From Sulfobacillus acidophilus DSM 10332 (lineage in GTDB: Bacteria > Bacillota > Sulfobacillia > Sulfobacillales > Sulfobacillaceae), in assembly GCA_000237975.1 (NCBI GenBank), contig CP003179.1, positions 1,984,001-2,048,000 on the forward strand: a stretch of DNA of 64,000 nucleotides. Reading direction: 5' to 3'. Below the pieces are notes generated by a model. The model searched no databases. It was not told the DNA's origin and was given only the letters and a program-made list of their open reading frames with translations. Every line of letters starts with the position of its first letter. The first letter of the stretch is position 1. A program made the translations under genes and the position numbers. This document shows, piece after piece, positions 1-8,554 of the stretch.

Positions 1-493
1 AGTTCGCGCCCACCGGGCCGAAAGTCCAGAGCCCAAACCCCAGAGCCCGTCCCACACGGGGGGTAAAGTCCCGCACCAGCCCTGTGGTGGCCGGCAGCAC
101 AAGCCCGAGAATAACCGCCATAATAAGGCGCACCATGATAAAATCCAACGTGTTATGCACCAAAACCATCGAAAAGACCGCGATCGACGTGACAAAGGTG
201 CCCAGCGCGACAAAGAAGGTACGCCCATATCGGTCAAAGCGCGCTCCTACCAGTAACGACACAATCCCCGAAACCATCGTGGTGAGCCCGACGATAAGGC
301 CGTAACCCAATAACGTCAGTTTCAGGTAAGGCAGCAGCACCGGCGCCACCGGCGCCAGCTCGCCCTCATAGTTGGCCACGATGTTGGCAATGATGACCAT
401 CACCAAGAGTCCGACTTGAATCCATCCCCGCGGGTAGATATCGATGTCGCGCCGTGAAAACCAGCGTGCCATGCGCGGAGCTTCAACAGCCAT
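1..493 (-). CDS. MFS transporter, N-terminal part (runs off window)
   Basis: The first 164 residues of a major facilitator protein are read on the minus strand; the rest lies outside the window. The ATG at 493 follows a GGGAGG ribosome site at good spacing. A short cytoplasmic N-terminus (residues 1-20) is followed by hydrophobic segments, and the loop with DRYGRTFF (about residues 92-99) is the family signature between helices 2 and 3 (G-x3-D-R-x-G-R). It is the last visible gene of the fatty-acid gene set that starts at 4838, so uptake or export of an organic acid is plausible, but the substrate cannot be told from sequence. Confidence 0.8.
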   Translation of the reverse strand, partial: MAVEAPRMARWFSRRDIDIYPRGWIQVGLLVMVIIANIVANYEGELAPVAPVLLPYLKLTLLGYGLIVGLTTMVSGIVSLLVGARFDRYGRTFFVALGTFVTSIAVFSMVLVHNTLDFIMVRLIMAVILGLVLPATTGLVRDFTPRVGRALGFGLWTFGPVGAN

Positions 494-628
494 TGGATTC
501 CCTCCCGTTTCAATGCATGGCCTCCTCGTTGTGCCGCCTGAAGGGAAAAGACCGGAGGCGTCGTCGCGTTATAATCGGGCACCCGTGCCGTGTGGGAGGA
601 CCGCGTCCTGACCAACCCCGATCGGCCG

Positions 629-2134
629 TCATGGGGACGCCCACTCCTTCAGCGTTCTTTTCAAAACCTTGCCGACCGCGTTTCTCGGCAACGCCTCGAC
701 GACCTTAAGGGCTTTGGGCACTTTGTAATGAGCCAATATCTGCCCGACGTAACTTAACACCTCATTTTCGTCGATTACCGTGCCGGGTTTAGCGGTCACA
801 AATGCCACCGCCTCTTCGCCGAGCCGTTCCGAAGGCACGCCGACAACAGCCGCCTCGGCCACGGACGGGTGCTGCACTAACACGTCCTCCACGTCCCGGG
901 GGTAGATGTTAAATCCGCCCCGAATGATGACGTCCTTTTTGCGGTCGACAATCGTTAAATAGCCGTCCTCGTCCATGCGCGCCATGTCGCCGGTATGAAG
1001 CCAACCGTCGCCATCCAATGCTTCCCGGGACGCCTCCGGTCGCCGGAAGTAGCCTGGACTGACGTTGTCCCCCCGCACCCACAGTTCCCCGACCTCGCCG
1101 GACGGTAAGTCCCGGCCGTCCATATCCACGATGCGCGCCTCGACCCCGGCGACGAGAACTCCCACCGTGCCCGGTTTAATCGGCATATCGCGCCGATGGC
1201 CGCTCACCACCGGCGCCGCCTCCGACAGTCCGTAGCCCTCGAGGACATCCGCATGAAATTTGGCCTGAAAGGCTTCTATGAGCGGAACCGGGCAGGGCGC
1301 CGATCCGGATGAAACCGTCTCCAAGCTGGACAGATCGTAACGGTTCGCCTCAGGGCTGTTGACCATCGCATAGAGCATCGCCGGTACGGCGGAAAATCCC
1401 CGCACCCGGTGGCGTTGAATCGCTTCGAAGACTTCCACGACGTCAAATTTCCGAAATATGACGATGGACCCGCCTAGCATGGCCGTCACCGTAGTCACCG
1501 TAAATCCGAAAATATGTGCCAGCGGCAGCACGCCGAGCGTCACCCCACGATCTCGGTCCGGACTGCTGGCGATGACCTGCTGTGCATTGGCATAGAGGTT
1601 TTTGTGGGTCAACATGACGCCTTTGGGAGAGCCGGTGGTACCGGAGGTATAAAGAATGACGGCCAAATCCTCTTCCCCCGGGTCGGGTCGTACCGCTTGA
1701 GGGACCTCCACGTTATCCCAAAGGCACGACACCCGATCCGACGGGTCCGCCGACCAAATCCGGGGGGCAACGCCGGCGTCTTGGACCGCCCCAAGCACTT
1801 TGTCGAGCGAACTCCGGTCGGTGAATATCCCGACAGGCTCGGCGTCTTGCAGAATATGCGCGATTTCCGGGCGCCCCAAAAGATACATAACCGGCACGAC
1901 CACCGCACCGGCCATCATCGCCCCTTGATAGACGAAGAAAACTTCGGCCCGATTGGGCATGGAAACCAGGATGCGATCGCCCGGTTGAACTCCTGTGGCT
2001 ACCAACAAATCCCGAATTCGCTCCGCCTGAACGAGACCGTCGACATTGCTGAAGACCGTGTCCCCGTCATACAAAAAGGGATACTCGCCGAACTCTTTCA
2101 CATTATCGCGGAGTACCCGCGTTAAAACCTGCAT
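629..2134 (-). CDS. Long-chain fatty-acid--CoA ligase (AMP-forming)
   Basis: A 501-residue ANL-superfamily adenylating enzyme that would activate a carboxylic acid to its CoA thioester for beta-oxidation. Visible motifs are the phosphate-binding loop ILYTSGTTGSPKGVMLTH (160-177), the adenine-region GYGLSEAAP, the hinge-side GWLHTGD, RKKDVIIRGGFN, and the C-terminal catalytic Lys in NAVGKVLKR. I start it at the ATG at 2134 because GAGGAGGTGAGG sits directly upstream; the open frame extends 20 codons further without a ribosome site. The 165-bp gap to the thiolase gene carries its own promoter and a palindromic operator, so it can be expressed separately from the upstream genes. The exact chain length accepted is unknown. 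Confidence 0.9.
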   Translation of the reverse strand: MQVLTRVLRDNVKEFGEYPFLYDGDTVFSNVDGLVQAERIRDLLVATGVQPGDRILVSMPNRAEVFFVYQGAMMAGAVVVPVMYLLGRPEIAHILQDAEPVGIFTDRSSLDKVLGAVQDAGVAPRIWSADPSDRVSCLWDNVEVPQAVRPDPGEEDLAVILYTSGTTGSPKGVMLTHKNLYANAQQVIASSPDRDRGVTLGVLPLAHIFGFTVTTVTAMLGGSIVIFRKFDVVEVFEAIQRHRVRGFSAVPAMLYAMVNSPEANRYDLSSLETVSSGSAPCPVPLIEAFQAKFHADVLEGYGLSEAAPVVSGHRRDMPIKPGTVGVLVAGVEARIVDMDGRDLPSGEVGELWVRGDNVSPGYFRRPEASREALDGDGWLHTGDMARMDEDGYLTIVDRKKDVIIRGGFNIYPRDVEDVLVQHPSVAEAAVVGVPSERLGEEAVAFVTAKPGTVIDENEVLSYVGQILAHYKVPKALKVVEALPRNAVGKVLKRTLKEWASP

Positions 2135-2146
2135 GGCCTCACCTCC

Positions 2147-2198
2147 TCGACCGCCTGGTCGGTAGATCCATAGTAAAATGCACGCGTTTCGCAATCAA
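2147..2198 (-). promoter_or_regulatory. Promoter with TetR-type palindromic operator upstream of the acyl-CoA ligase
   Basis: On the minus strand TTGATT (2193-2198) and TACTAT (2170-2175) are separated by 17 bp and form a plausible -35/-10 pair. Just downstream lies the inverted repeat CGACC-gcct-GGTCG (2148-2161). The same palindrome with nearly identical flanks occurs in front of the TetR gene at 4865-4878, so this is probably the operator for that repressor. The site lies between the -10 box and the ribosome site, a typical repressor position. From memory, the Thermus PfmR fatty-acid repressor uses a similar ACCGACC-centred site. Confidence 0.6.
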
Positions 2199-2299
2199 CC
2201 CACTTTTGCGACGTTTTGCGGTAAAAATTAAAAGCCCTTCCGCGACAAATTCCGGCACACGAAGAATAAGCCCTCGTCGGAATCCGACTGTGCCGCCCC

Positions 2300-3442
2300 T
2301 TAATTTAACCGTTCCACAATCATGGCCATACCCTGACCGCCGCCGACGCAAAGGGTTTCGAGTCCCAGCGTCTGGTCGAGGGTGTCAAGCCCGTTCAGTA
2401 AGGTCGCGCACAGGCGGGCTCCGGTCATGCCGTAAGGATGACCGACGGCAATACTGCCGCCGAAAGGGTTCAACTTCTCCATGGGAATGTCCAGCTCGCG
2501 CTGGACCGCCAGCACCTGGGCGGCAAACGCTTCATTCAATTCGACAATGTCTATGTCGTGTAGCGTCATTCCAGCGCGCTTCAGCACCTGTTTGACCGCT
2601 TTGACCGGCCCCATCCCCATAATGGCCGGGTCCAGCGCACTGACTGAAGTCGCCACAATTCGTGCGCGGGGCCTTAATCCCAAGGCCCGTGCCCGCCTGG
2701 CCGACATCACCAATACCGCGGCCGCCCCGTCATTCAGCGGGCAAGAATTGCCGGCGGTGACGGTCCCGCCTTCCCGAAAGGCAGGCGTTAGTTGCGCCAA
2801 GCCTTCCAACGTGGTGTCGGGACGAGGGCTGTCGTCCTCACGCATCACCGTGCCGTCCGACAACGGCACCGGTACAATCTCCCGGGCCCAAAAGCCGCTT
2901 TCGCGGCTTTGTCGGGTCAGATCCTGGGACCGTTTGGCATAAGCGTCTTGATCGTGTCGCGACACCCCATAGCGAACCGCCACATTTTCGGCCGTCAAAC
3001 CCATGGAAATATAAATCGGCGGAGCATCCTCCGACAGAAAGCGGAGGTTGCGATGATCTTCCCGTCTCCCATAGCGACTGACAAATTCGACCCCTGCGGC
3101 TACAAACACGTCGCCCTCGCCGGCCCATATGGCATGGGCGGCCATCCGCAGGGCTTGCAGGCTGGAGGCGCAATAGCGGCTGACGGTAGTCCCGGGGACC
3201 GTTGTGCCCATACCGGCAATCAGTGCCATTACCCGGGCTATATTGTAGCCCTGCTCACCTTCGGGGACACCGCAACCCACCACCAAATCCTCCACCTCGG
3301 CCGGACTTACGACCGGCACCCGTTTCATGAGGGCATCGACAACGAATCCCCCCACCTCGTCAGGCCGCTCATGGATCAAACTCCCTCTGTGGGCTCTACC
3401 GATGGGCGAACGCACCACATCGACGATGACCGCATCCTCCAT
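2300..3442 (-). CDS. Thiolase (acetyl-CoA acyltransferase)
   Basis: A 380-residue thiolase that would cleave 3-ketoacyl-CoA in beta-oxidation or condense two acetyl-CoA units. The nucleophilic Cys is in SRYCASSLQA (Cys91), the conserved GGSIAVGHPYGMTGAR near residue 330 carries the active-site His, and CVGGGQGMA near the C-terminus carries the second catalytic Cys. The length is normal for the family. It lies 30 bp downstream of an SDR reductase and 165 bp upstream of an acyl-CoA ligase in a regulator-led gene set, which favours a degradative role. Substrate chain length cannot be read from the sequence. Confidence 0.92.
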   Translation of the reverse strand: MEDAVIVDVVRSPIGRAHRGSLIHERPDEVGGFVVDALMKRVPVVSPAEVEDLVVGCGVPEGEQGYNIARVMALIAGMGTTVPGTTVSRYCASSLQALRMAAHAIWAGEGDVFVAAGVEFVSRYGRREDHRNLRFLSEDAPPIYISMGLTAENVAVRYGVSRHDQDAYAKRSQDLTRQSRESGFWAREIVPVPLSDGTVMREDDSPRPDTTLEGLAQLTPAFREGGTVTAGNSCPLNDGAAAVLVMSARRARALGLRPRARIVATSVSALDPAIMGMGPVKAVKQVLKRAGMTLHDIDIVELNEAFAAQVLAVQRELDIPMEKLNPFGGSIAVGHPYGMTGARLCATLLNGLDTLDQTLGLETLCVGGGQGMAMIVERLN

Positions 3443-3472
3443 GCCAACCGCCCCCTTTTACCGGGTTTCAGG

Positions 3473-4237
3473 TTATTCGGCCGGCCCGCCGCGGACATAA
3501 ATCACCTGACCGGAGATATAGGACGACTGGTCCGAACACAAAAACGCCACCACGTTGGCAATATCATCCGGGACCCCCACGCGCCGAAGCGGGATTCGGG
3601 CGGCCGCCCCCGCCTTGAATTGTTCCGCATCGAGCCCGAGCCGCCGGGCCGTATCTCGGGTCATGTCGGTGTCGATGAACCCGGGTGCCACCGCGTTGAC
3701 GTTAATGTTAAAAGGGCCCAGCTCAATGGCCAGCGTGCGCGTAAGCCCTTGCAATCCCGCCTTGGCCGCGGAATAATTGGCCTGCCCCCGGTTGCCCAAG
3801 GCCGAGGTGGACGAGGTGTTGACAATCTTACCCCACTTTTGCTCCACCATATAACGCTGCGCCTCACGGGCACAGAGAAAGCTACCTTTCAGATGGGTGT
3901 CGAGGACAGCGTCCCAATCCTCCACGCTCATTTTGAAGAGCAGGTTATCTCGGGTAATGCCGGCATTGTTGACCAATATCGCAATCGGCCCCAAGCGTCG
4001 GGCGGCGTCTTCCATCATCGCCCGAACGGCATCGGCGTCGACCACATCGACGCCATAGGCTTCTGCCCGTCCACCACCCGAACGAATCTCGTTGACCGTG
4101 TTCTCGGCGTCTTCCTGCCGTAAATCCACCACGGCCAACCGAGCCCCCTCACTGGCCAACCGTAGCGCTTCCGCCCGTCCGATGCCGCGTCCCGCGCCGG
4201 TAACCACGGCGGTACGATCGGTTAATTCGGGATACAT
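3473..4237 (-). CDS. SDR-family 3-oxoacyl reductase / 3-hydroxyacyl-CoA dehydrogenase (FabG-like)
   Basis: A 254-residue classical short-chain dehydrogenase. TGAGRGIGRAEAL near residue 13 is the NAD(P)-binding loop, NNAG follows at about 88, and the catalytic Ser and Tyr-Lys are in STSALG and YSAAK. I use the ATG at 4237 because AGGATC/GGGAGG lies just upstream; the frame stays open for 23 more codons. FabG-like enzymes reduce 3-oxoacyl-ACP in synthesis, but between a TetR gene and a thiolase gene this copy more likely works on acyl-CoA esters. It is 19 bp after the TetR gene and 30 bp before thiolase, so co-transcription is likely. Confidence 0.88.
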   Translation of the reverse strand: MYPELTDRTAVVTGAGRGIGRAEALRLASEGARLAVVDLRQEDAENTVNEIRSGGGRAEAYGVDVVDADAVRAMMEDAARRLGPIAILVNNAGITRDNLLFKMSVEDWDAVLDTHLKGSFLCAREAQRYMVEQKWGKIVNTSSTSALGNRGQANYSAAKAGLQGLTRTLAIELGPFNINVNAVAPGFIDTDMTRDTARRLGLDAEQFKAGAAARIPLRRVGVPDDIANVVAFLCSDQSSYISGQVIYVRGGPAE

Positions 4238-4256
4238 ACGAGATCCTCCCTCCGGA

Positions 4257-4838
4257 TTATGATTGCGACAACGACTGTAACAAAGTTTGGCTGTAAAACT
4301 CGGCAATCTCAGGAATCGACCGCGGCCCTTCCTCGCGGTACCACCGATGCACGAAATTGACGGCGCCTAACACAAAGAGGGCCGCCATAGACGGATCCGC
4401 CGGACGAAACCGACCGGCTTCGATGCCTTGGCGGATGATGTCCTGCAGAAGCTCACGATATCGCTTCAACGCCTGGCGGATTTCAAGCCGGTAGCCCCGA
4501 TCCAACTCCCCCACGTCCCGAAACAGGGTGACCGTGCCGGGATGCTCCAACTGGAGGTGAATATGCTGACGGATGGCACGGTCCAGCTTATCCCGAGGAT
4601 TGAGCGGACTGGCGACAACCGCCTCGAGCGCTTGATTGTACGATTCGGCGGTGTTCTTCAACACCAAAAACAAGAGTTCGTTTTTATTTTTGACATAGTG
4701 GTATAATGTGGGCTTTTGAAGATTCACCGCCTCCGCGATGTCATTCAGCGTAGTGGCTACGTACCCTTTGTCCTGAAAACAACGGGTGGCCGCCTCAATA
4801 ATCTGGGGAAGCTTGGTCAGCGTTTCGCCGGATTGCAT
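4257..4838 (-). CDS. TetR/AcrR-family regulator, probably of fatty-acid genes
   Basis: A 193-residue regulator. The N-terminal helix-turn-helix (about residues 10-55) has the family pattern with TLNDIAEAV and KPTLYHYVKNKNELL; the C-terminal domain is an all-helical ligand-binding domain. I chose the ATG at 4838, with ACGGAG upstream, over the longer open frame. It is the first gene of the minus-strand fatty-acid set and has a palindrome in its own promoter that is repeated before the acyl-CoA ligase, so autoregulation and derepression by an acyl-CoA are likely. The ligand is inferred from context only. Confidence 0.88.
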   Translation of the reverse strand: MQSGETLTKLPQIIEAATRCFQDKGYVATTLNDIAEAVNLQKPTLYHYVKNKNELLFLVLKNTAESYNQALEAVVASPLNPRDKLDRAIRQHIHLQLEHPGTVTLFRDVGELDRGYRLEIRQALKRYRELLQDIIRQGIEAGRFRPADPSMAALFVLGAVNFVHRWYREEGPRSIPEIAEFYSQTLLQSLSQS

Positions 4839-4863
4839 GGCATAACTCCGTTTCGCTAAGGTG

Positions 4864-4916
4864 TCGACCGTATGGTCGGTTGGTTTCACCCTACGCCAAT
4901 TGCCGGAAATTTGCAA
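4864..4916 (-). promoter_or_regulatory. Promoter and palindromic operator of the TetR-led gene set
   Basis: On the minus strand TTGCAA (4911-4916) and TAGGGT (4888-4893) are 17 bp apart. Just downstream is CGACC-gtat-GGTCG (4865-4878). Extended to tCGACCg..tGGTCGGT it matches the element at 2147-2163, including the flanking T and GT and the outer spacer bases. Two matching copies in front of the regulator gene and of a ligase gene in the same set make this a credible operator. Confidence 0.6.
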
Positions 4917-5030
4917 TACCGTAATCGGGTCATCGGCCGATTGACCCTTCTCAATCGCTCGCGCCTAAACCCGGGGCCAAATGGCCGCACAGGATCCCGC
5001 GCGCACCCGGCGGGACACCCCGAAGAACGC

Positions 5031-5061
5031 CAAAAAATAAACCGGGCCGTGGATGCCCGGT
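5031..5061 (-). terminator. Rho-independent terminator
   Basis: ACCGGGC (5041-5047) and GCCCGGT (5055-5061) form a 7-bp stem with a 7-nt loop. On the minus strand the stem is followed by TTATTTTTTG, so it ends transcription of the membrane-protein gene at 5108-6193 and insulates the TetR promoter. Confidence 0.85.
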
Positions 5062-5107
5062 TTCGAATCGTCATCAATCAGATATGCGGTCGTCTACCCT
5101 AGACCCA

Positions 5108-6193
5108 TTAAGAAGACGTTTCCGGAAGCGAATGTGGCTGGGACACTTTATGAAACACCGGCAGGCGAATCAATCCCACCCGGTCACCGTAGGCCATGAG
5201 ACCTAGGATCAAGATGGCACCACTATTGGGGTCCGTGCCCATTCCGCCTAAGACACCAAAATCTTGGCCGAGCCACCATGCCGCAAACACCCACGCCACG
5301 GTCAGCCACCAAACACCCCGGTGTCGCGGCCGGACCGCCCAAAGCACCGTCAATACGACGAGACCGCCGACCAAAATCGCGTTCCAAAGCGCCGGATGAC
5401 GGCCGAGCGTGTGTGCCCAGGCATAAAGGGGAGCAGAAACGAAAGTTGGTTGGGGCATTTCCGCCATCGAGAGAACAAACCCTTGAATTCCCGAAGCGGT
5501 CCACCACCCCGCTGGCGGCCAGGCCTGCAAAAACGCTTCAAATGCGAACAAGATGGCGACTCCCCACTCGATGGCCCGTGTGACCCGGGGATTTCGCCAC
5601 CAGTCGCGGGACGGTAACAATAGGAGCGCCGCCACCATGTAAAAGAATACGGACCCCGGTGCCCCGGTTAACCATCCGCCGCCGGAAAATATGCCGCCTA
5701 ATGCCTCCCCGGCAACCCACACAACCACCCCCCAGGCCAAGGACACCCACAGCGCGATCCGTTGGCCGCGATCGGGATGGCCCCAAATCAGTCCGAGCCC
5801 GATGCCGATCTGAATAAAGGTTGCAAAAACATTCCACAAAACCGGATTGACGGACCAAAGCTTGACCCCTACATCAATCCAAAAGGCCAAAAACGCGGGC
5901 TGCCCACTTAAAAGGGGCGCCAAAAATCCGCCAATAAAGCGGGTTACCATTAACGGCTGAGCTTGCAGAAGACCGTCTAACAGCCATAATGCTCCCAGGC
6001 CTTGCATCAGCCAATGGCGCGACCGGTCATACGGGTCACGTAAATCGCCGTCTACCGGTTCAGGAAATCTTCGGGACTGCCAATAACCGTACAACACAAA
6101 AAGCACCGTCACCAGCGCCAACACAATGGATACTTCGTAGAATAATTGCAAGGCAATCCGCGGAGGTAAACTGGTCATCGACATGCCGGGCAT
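5108..6193 (-). CDS. Polytopic membrane protein of unknown function
   Basis: A 361-residue protein that is mostly hydrophobic, with roughly nine or ten likely transmembrane segments rich in Trp and Gly. The ATG at 6193 follows AGGAGG with 7-nt spacing and matches a promoter just upstream. I recognise no catalytic motif; the general look (paired helices, PDRGQR loop, aromatic-rich segments) recalls DoxX/DoxD-type quinone-linked membrane proteins, but I cannot support that assignment. It is a single-gene unit with its own promoter and terminator. Confidence 0.8.
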   Translation of the reverse strand: MPGMSMTSLPPRIALQLFYEVSIVLALVTVLFVLYGYWQSRRFPEPVDGDLRDPYDRSRHWLMQGLGALWLLDGLLQAQPLMVTRFIGGFLAPLLSGQPAFLAFWIDVGVKLWSVNPVLWNVFATFIQIGIGLGLIWGHPDRGQRIALWVSLAWGVVVWVAGEALGGIFSGGGWLTGAPGSVFFYMVAALLLLPSRDWWRNPRVTRAIEWGVAILFAFEAFLQAWPPAGWWTASGIQGFVLSMAEMPQPTFVSAPLYAWAHTLGRHPALWNAILVGGLVVLTVLWAVRPRHRGVWWLTVAWVFAAWWLGQDFGVLGGMGTDPNSGAILILGLMAYGDRVGLIRLPVFHKVSQPHSLPETSS

Positions 6194-6232
6194 CTTTTAT
6201 CCTCCTAACAATTTGCATGATCCGACCAGGCT

Positions 6233-6261
6233 AGTATAATCCGATTTAAAAAACATGTCTT
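6233..6261 (-). promoter_or_regulatory. Promoter of the membrane-protein gene
   Basis: On the minus strand AAGACA (6256-6261) and TATACT (6233-6238) are separated by exactly 17 bp. The adjacent plus-strand sequence CCGACCAGGC (6222-6231) equals one half plus spacer of the TetR operator at 2147-2163, but the second half is absent, so regulation by that repressor is doubtful. Confidence 0.55.
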
Positions 6262-6289
6262 GATTAAAAGGTTAGGAACTCATAGAAAG

Positions 6290-6850
6290 TTAAACCGGAT
6301 TTGACCGGCTTTCTCCGACGTTCGCCTCTTCGAGAGTGATGGCGTAAAGTTGGTGATCACGCCACTCCCCGCCAATCGCCAAATAGTAAGGAGCCGTACC
6401 AATCAGCCGGAATCCCACTTTCTCCAATACGCGCATCGACGCCCGGTTATCCATCAAAACCGCCGCATCCACCCGGTGTAACCGGATCACGGTAAACGCA
6501 AAATCCACCACCCGGCGGGTCGCCTGGGTCGCCAAGCCTCGACCTTGGTAGGCCACATCCACCGCATAGCCTAAATGGGCGTTTTGGAAAAATCCGCGTT
6601 CCACCCCGGTGAGCGCAATCCGTCCGACCAGTTGCGCCCCGTACCATATGCCGAATGCATATCCGTTCCCTTGATCACGGGCAGTTTCTTCCGCCCGGAG
6701 TCGCTCGCGCTGGCCGTGGCGGGTGAACAGCGACGGATTATGCGGCAGCCAAGGTCCCCAAGCCGACCGGTTGCGCAAATAGAGCTCGTAAAACGCCTCG
6801 GTGTGATCCACCCGGCTCGGGACAAGCTCAAACGGCAAAGAATTCATCAT
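6290..6850 (-). CDS. GNAT acetyltransferase, RimJ/RimL type
   Basis: A 186-residue acetyltransferase that would move an acetyl group from acetyl-CoA to an N-terminal amine or small molecule. LGYAVDVAYQGRGLATQATR (about 93-112) is the acetyl-CoA pyrophosphate-binding motif A, and NRASMRVLEKVGFRLIG is the conserved motif B of the RimJ/RimL group. The start has two adjacent ATG codons after GAGGAA. RimJ-like proteins often modify ribosomal protein N-termini, but many act on other targets, so no substrate is claimed. It lies between two unrelated minus-strand units. Confidence 0.85.
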   Translation of the reverse strand: MMNSLPFELVPSRVDHTEAFYELYLRNRSAWGPWLPHNPSLFTRHGQRERLRAEETARDQGNGYAFGIWYGAQLVGRIALTGVERGFFQNAHLGYAVDVAYQGRGLATQATRRVVDFAFTVIRLHRVDAAVLMDNRASMRVLEKVGFRLIGTAPYYLAIGGEWRDHQLYAITLEEANVGESRSNPV

Positions 6851-6930
6851 TGTTTCCTCGTCACGCTCCTCGTTAGGAGAGTGGGGGGAGACGCCGTGAG
6901 GCGGACATCGGTAGAACCTCCGTGATGGTT

Positions 6931-7450
6931 TTATTCACCATACCATACCGCTAGGCATAAGCCCACATAAAGATCGGCCATAACCGATCGCATCGGCCGC
7001 GCGGGTGAGACGGCCCCCAGCGGCGCAGCCGCAATCGCCATTTTTACTGTCCTTAAACAGCTCCTCAATTTGAAGCCGGGCGCATACGCTCGAATGATTT
7101 GATGCGCCGTCAAATGGCCACAATTCGTGACAAGAAACCCCGGTTCTTTTGGCCCTTCGGCCCACGTCGCCACCAACCGCCGGACTTGCCGGCCCATCAG
7201 GGCGGCGATCAACGGTTGATCGCCATTATGGCAATCGGTCCCATCGAGGATCAAGGCCAGGAACGGGAGCGCATCCGCTCCCTACTAAGCCGAGCATTGC
7301 CCCGAAAACAATCGATCCTCTTAGTGCGGTATTTGGAGGCGACGCGTCCGACAGCCCCTGTTTAATATTGGGGACCCCGAGCCGCTCGGCCCAACGAAAT
7401 CGACCAAGGTTTTGGCTTACGATCGACGTGTGAGAAACCATGCTTTCCAA
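6931..7450 (-). pseudogene. IS4-like transposase remnant
   Basis: Fragments of a DDE transposase lie in different minus-strand frames. One frame reads MVSHTSIVSQNLGRF and WAERLGVPNIKQGLSD (7226-7450, N-terminal region); a second reads LVTNCGHLTAHQIIRAYA (6931-7254); a third picks up as LQIEELFKDSKNGDCG (6935-7165), the usual Y-x-x-R-x-x-IE-E-x-F-x-D-x-K block of IS4 transposases. At least two frameshifts separate them and the first catalytic Asp region is very short, so the gene is dead. No intact terminal repeats were found. It sits between two complete host genes. Confidence 0.7.
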
Positions 7451-7483
7451 TGTCTTGCCGATGCCGAAAACGGTCTTGCGTAG

Positions 7484-7514
7484 AAAAAAGCCTTCCCCGC
7501 GGGAGGAAGGCTTT
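7484..7514 (-). terminator. Rho-independent terminator after cydB
   Basis: AAAGCCTTCC (7487-7496) and GGAAGGCTTT (7505-7514) form a 10-bp stem with an 8-nt loop, and the minus strand continues with TTTTTT. It lies 14 bp beyond the cydB stop codon. Confidence 0.9.
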
Positions 7515-7528
7515 CTTTGTATCGGTGC

Positions 7529-8542
7529 CTAGTATTCCATATGGGTTTTGGGGGTAATCCGCTTGCGGAAAATCCAATAGGTCCAGATCTGGTACGCCAA
7601 GACAATCGGCACCAATGTCAGGGCGACGATGGTCATGACATGTAGCGAGTAAGGATTCGACGCCGCATTGTAAATGGTCAGACTCCACGACGGATTCAAG
7701 CTGGAGACCATCACGTGCGGGAACAAGGCGAGAAATCCCGAGGCGGTTAAGAGCGCAATCCCCAATCCTTGGGAGAAGAAGGCCGTCCGCGCCTTTTGCC
7801 GACCATGCATGCCGACGGCGACCAGCGTGCCGACGAGGGACAAAACCCCCGCCAGTTCCGCCCAACCGGACGGGTGCAAATGGGGCAGGCGGCTACTCCA
7901 AGCCAAGAAAAAGGCCTCGATGACGACGGCGGTGATGCCTAAGCGGCCCCCTATCCGACTCGCCCGCTCGCGGATGGTGCCGTCGGTTTTCATGTTCAAG
8001 AAGTACGCCCCATGCGCCAAGAAAATAGCCAACATCGTCAGTCCGGACCAAATCGCGTAAGGGTTCAACAGCGTCAAGAGATTACCGGTGTAGTTCATGT
8101 GGGCATTGATGGGCACCCCGCGGGCCAAGTTGGCGACCGCGACACCCCACAAAAAGGCAGGGATGAAGCTACCCACGGTGAGCGCCCAATCCCACATTTT
8201 ACGCCACTTGCGGCTATCATGGTTACTCCGATATTCCAGCGCCACGCCGCGGGCGATGAGACCTAACAGCATCAGCACCAGGGCAAGATAAAAGCCGCTG
8301 AAAAGCGTGGCGTACCACTCCGGAAACGCGGCAAAGAGTGCGCCGCCCGCCGTAATCAGCCACACCTCATTCGCTCCCCAGGTGGGGCCGATGGCATTTA
8401 AGGCAACTCGTCGATCGGTATCATTGGGGCTCAAAAATTGATAGAGCATGCCAACCCCGTAATCGAACCCTTCGAGAAAGAAGTAGCCCACGAAGAGAAT
8501 GCCGATAATCGCGAACCAAAAGACATTGAGACTCATCGTCAA
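7529..8542 (-). CDS. cydB: Cytochrome bd ubiquinol oxidase subunit II
   Basis: A 337-residue polytopic membrane subunit of the cytochrome bd terminal oxidase, which reduces oxygen to water with electrons from quinol. The N-terminus has the family pattern FFLEGFDYGVGMLYQFL followed by NAIGPTWGANEVWLITAGGA, and GGRLGI and the C-terminal helices match CydB. Length is normal for Firmicutes. It follows cydA by 12 bp and ends at a strong terminator, so cydAB is one transcript. High oxygen affinity of bd oxidases suits microaerobic growth. Confidence 0.95.
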   Translation of the reverse strand: MTMSLNVFWFAIIGILFVGYFFLEGFDYGVGMLYQFLSPNDTDRRVALNAIGPTWGANEVWLITAGGALFAAFPEWYATLFSGFYLALVLMLLGLIARGVALEYRSNHDSRKWRKMWDWALTVGSFIPAFLWGVAVANLARGVPINAHMNYTGNLLTLLNPYAIWSGLTMLAIFLAHGAYFLNMKTDGTIRERASRIGGRLGITAVVIEAFFLAWSSRLPHLHPSGWAELAGVLSLVGTLVAVGMHGRQKARTAFFSQGLGIALLTASGFLALFPHVMVSSLNPSWSLTIYNAASNPYSLHVMTIVALTLVPIVLAYQIWTYWIFRKRITPKTHMEY

Positions 8543-8554
8543 GTCCCTCCTGAC

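Noticed and set aside
1514-2125. A 203-codon open frame on the plus strand
   Set aside because: Antisense to the acyl-CoA ligase gene, no start signal, no family look.
2792-4123. A 443-codon open frame on the plus strand
   Set aside because: It lies antisense to the clear thiolase and SDR genes, has no ribosome site, and its residue composition (many His, Pro, Gly, Arg) is that of a shadow frame.
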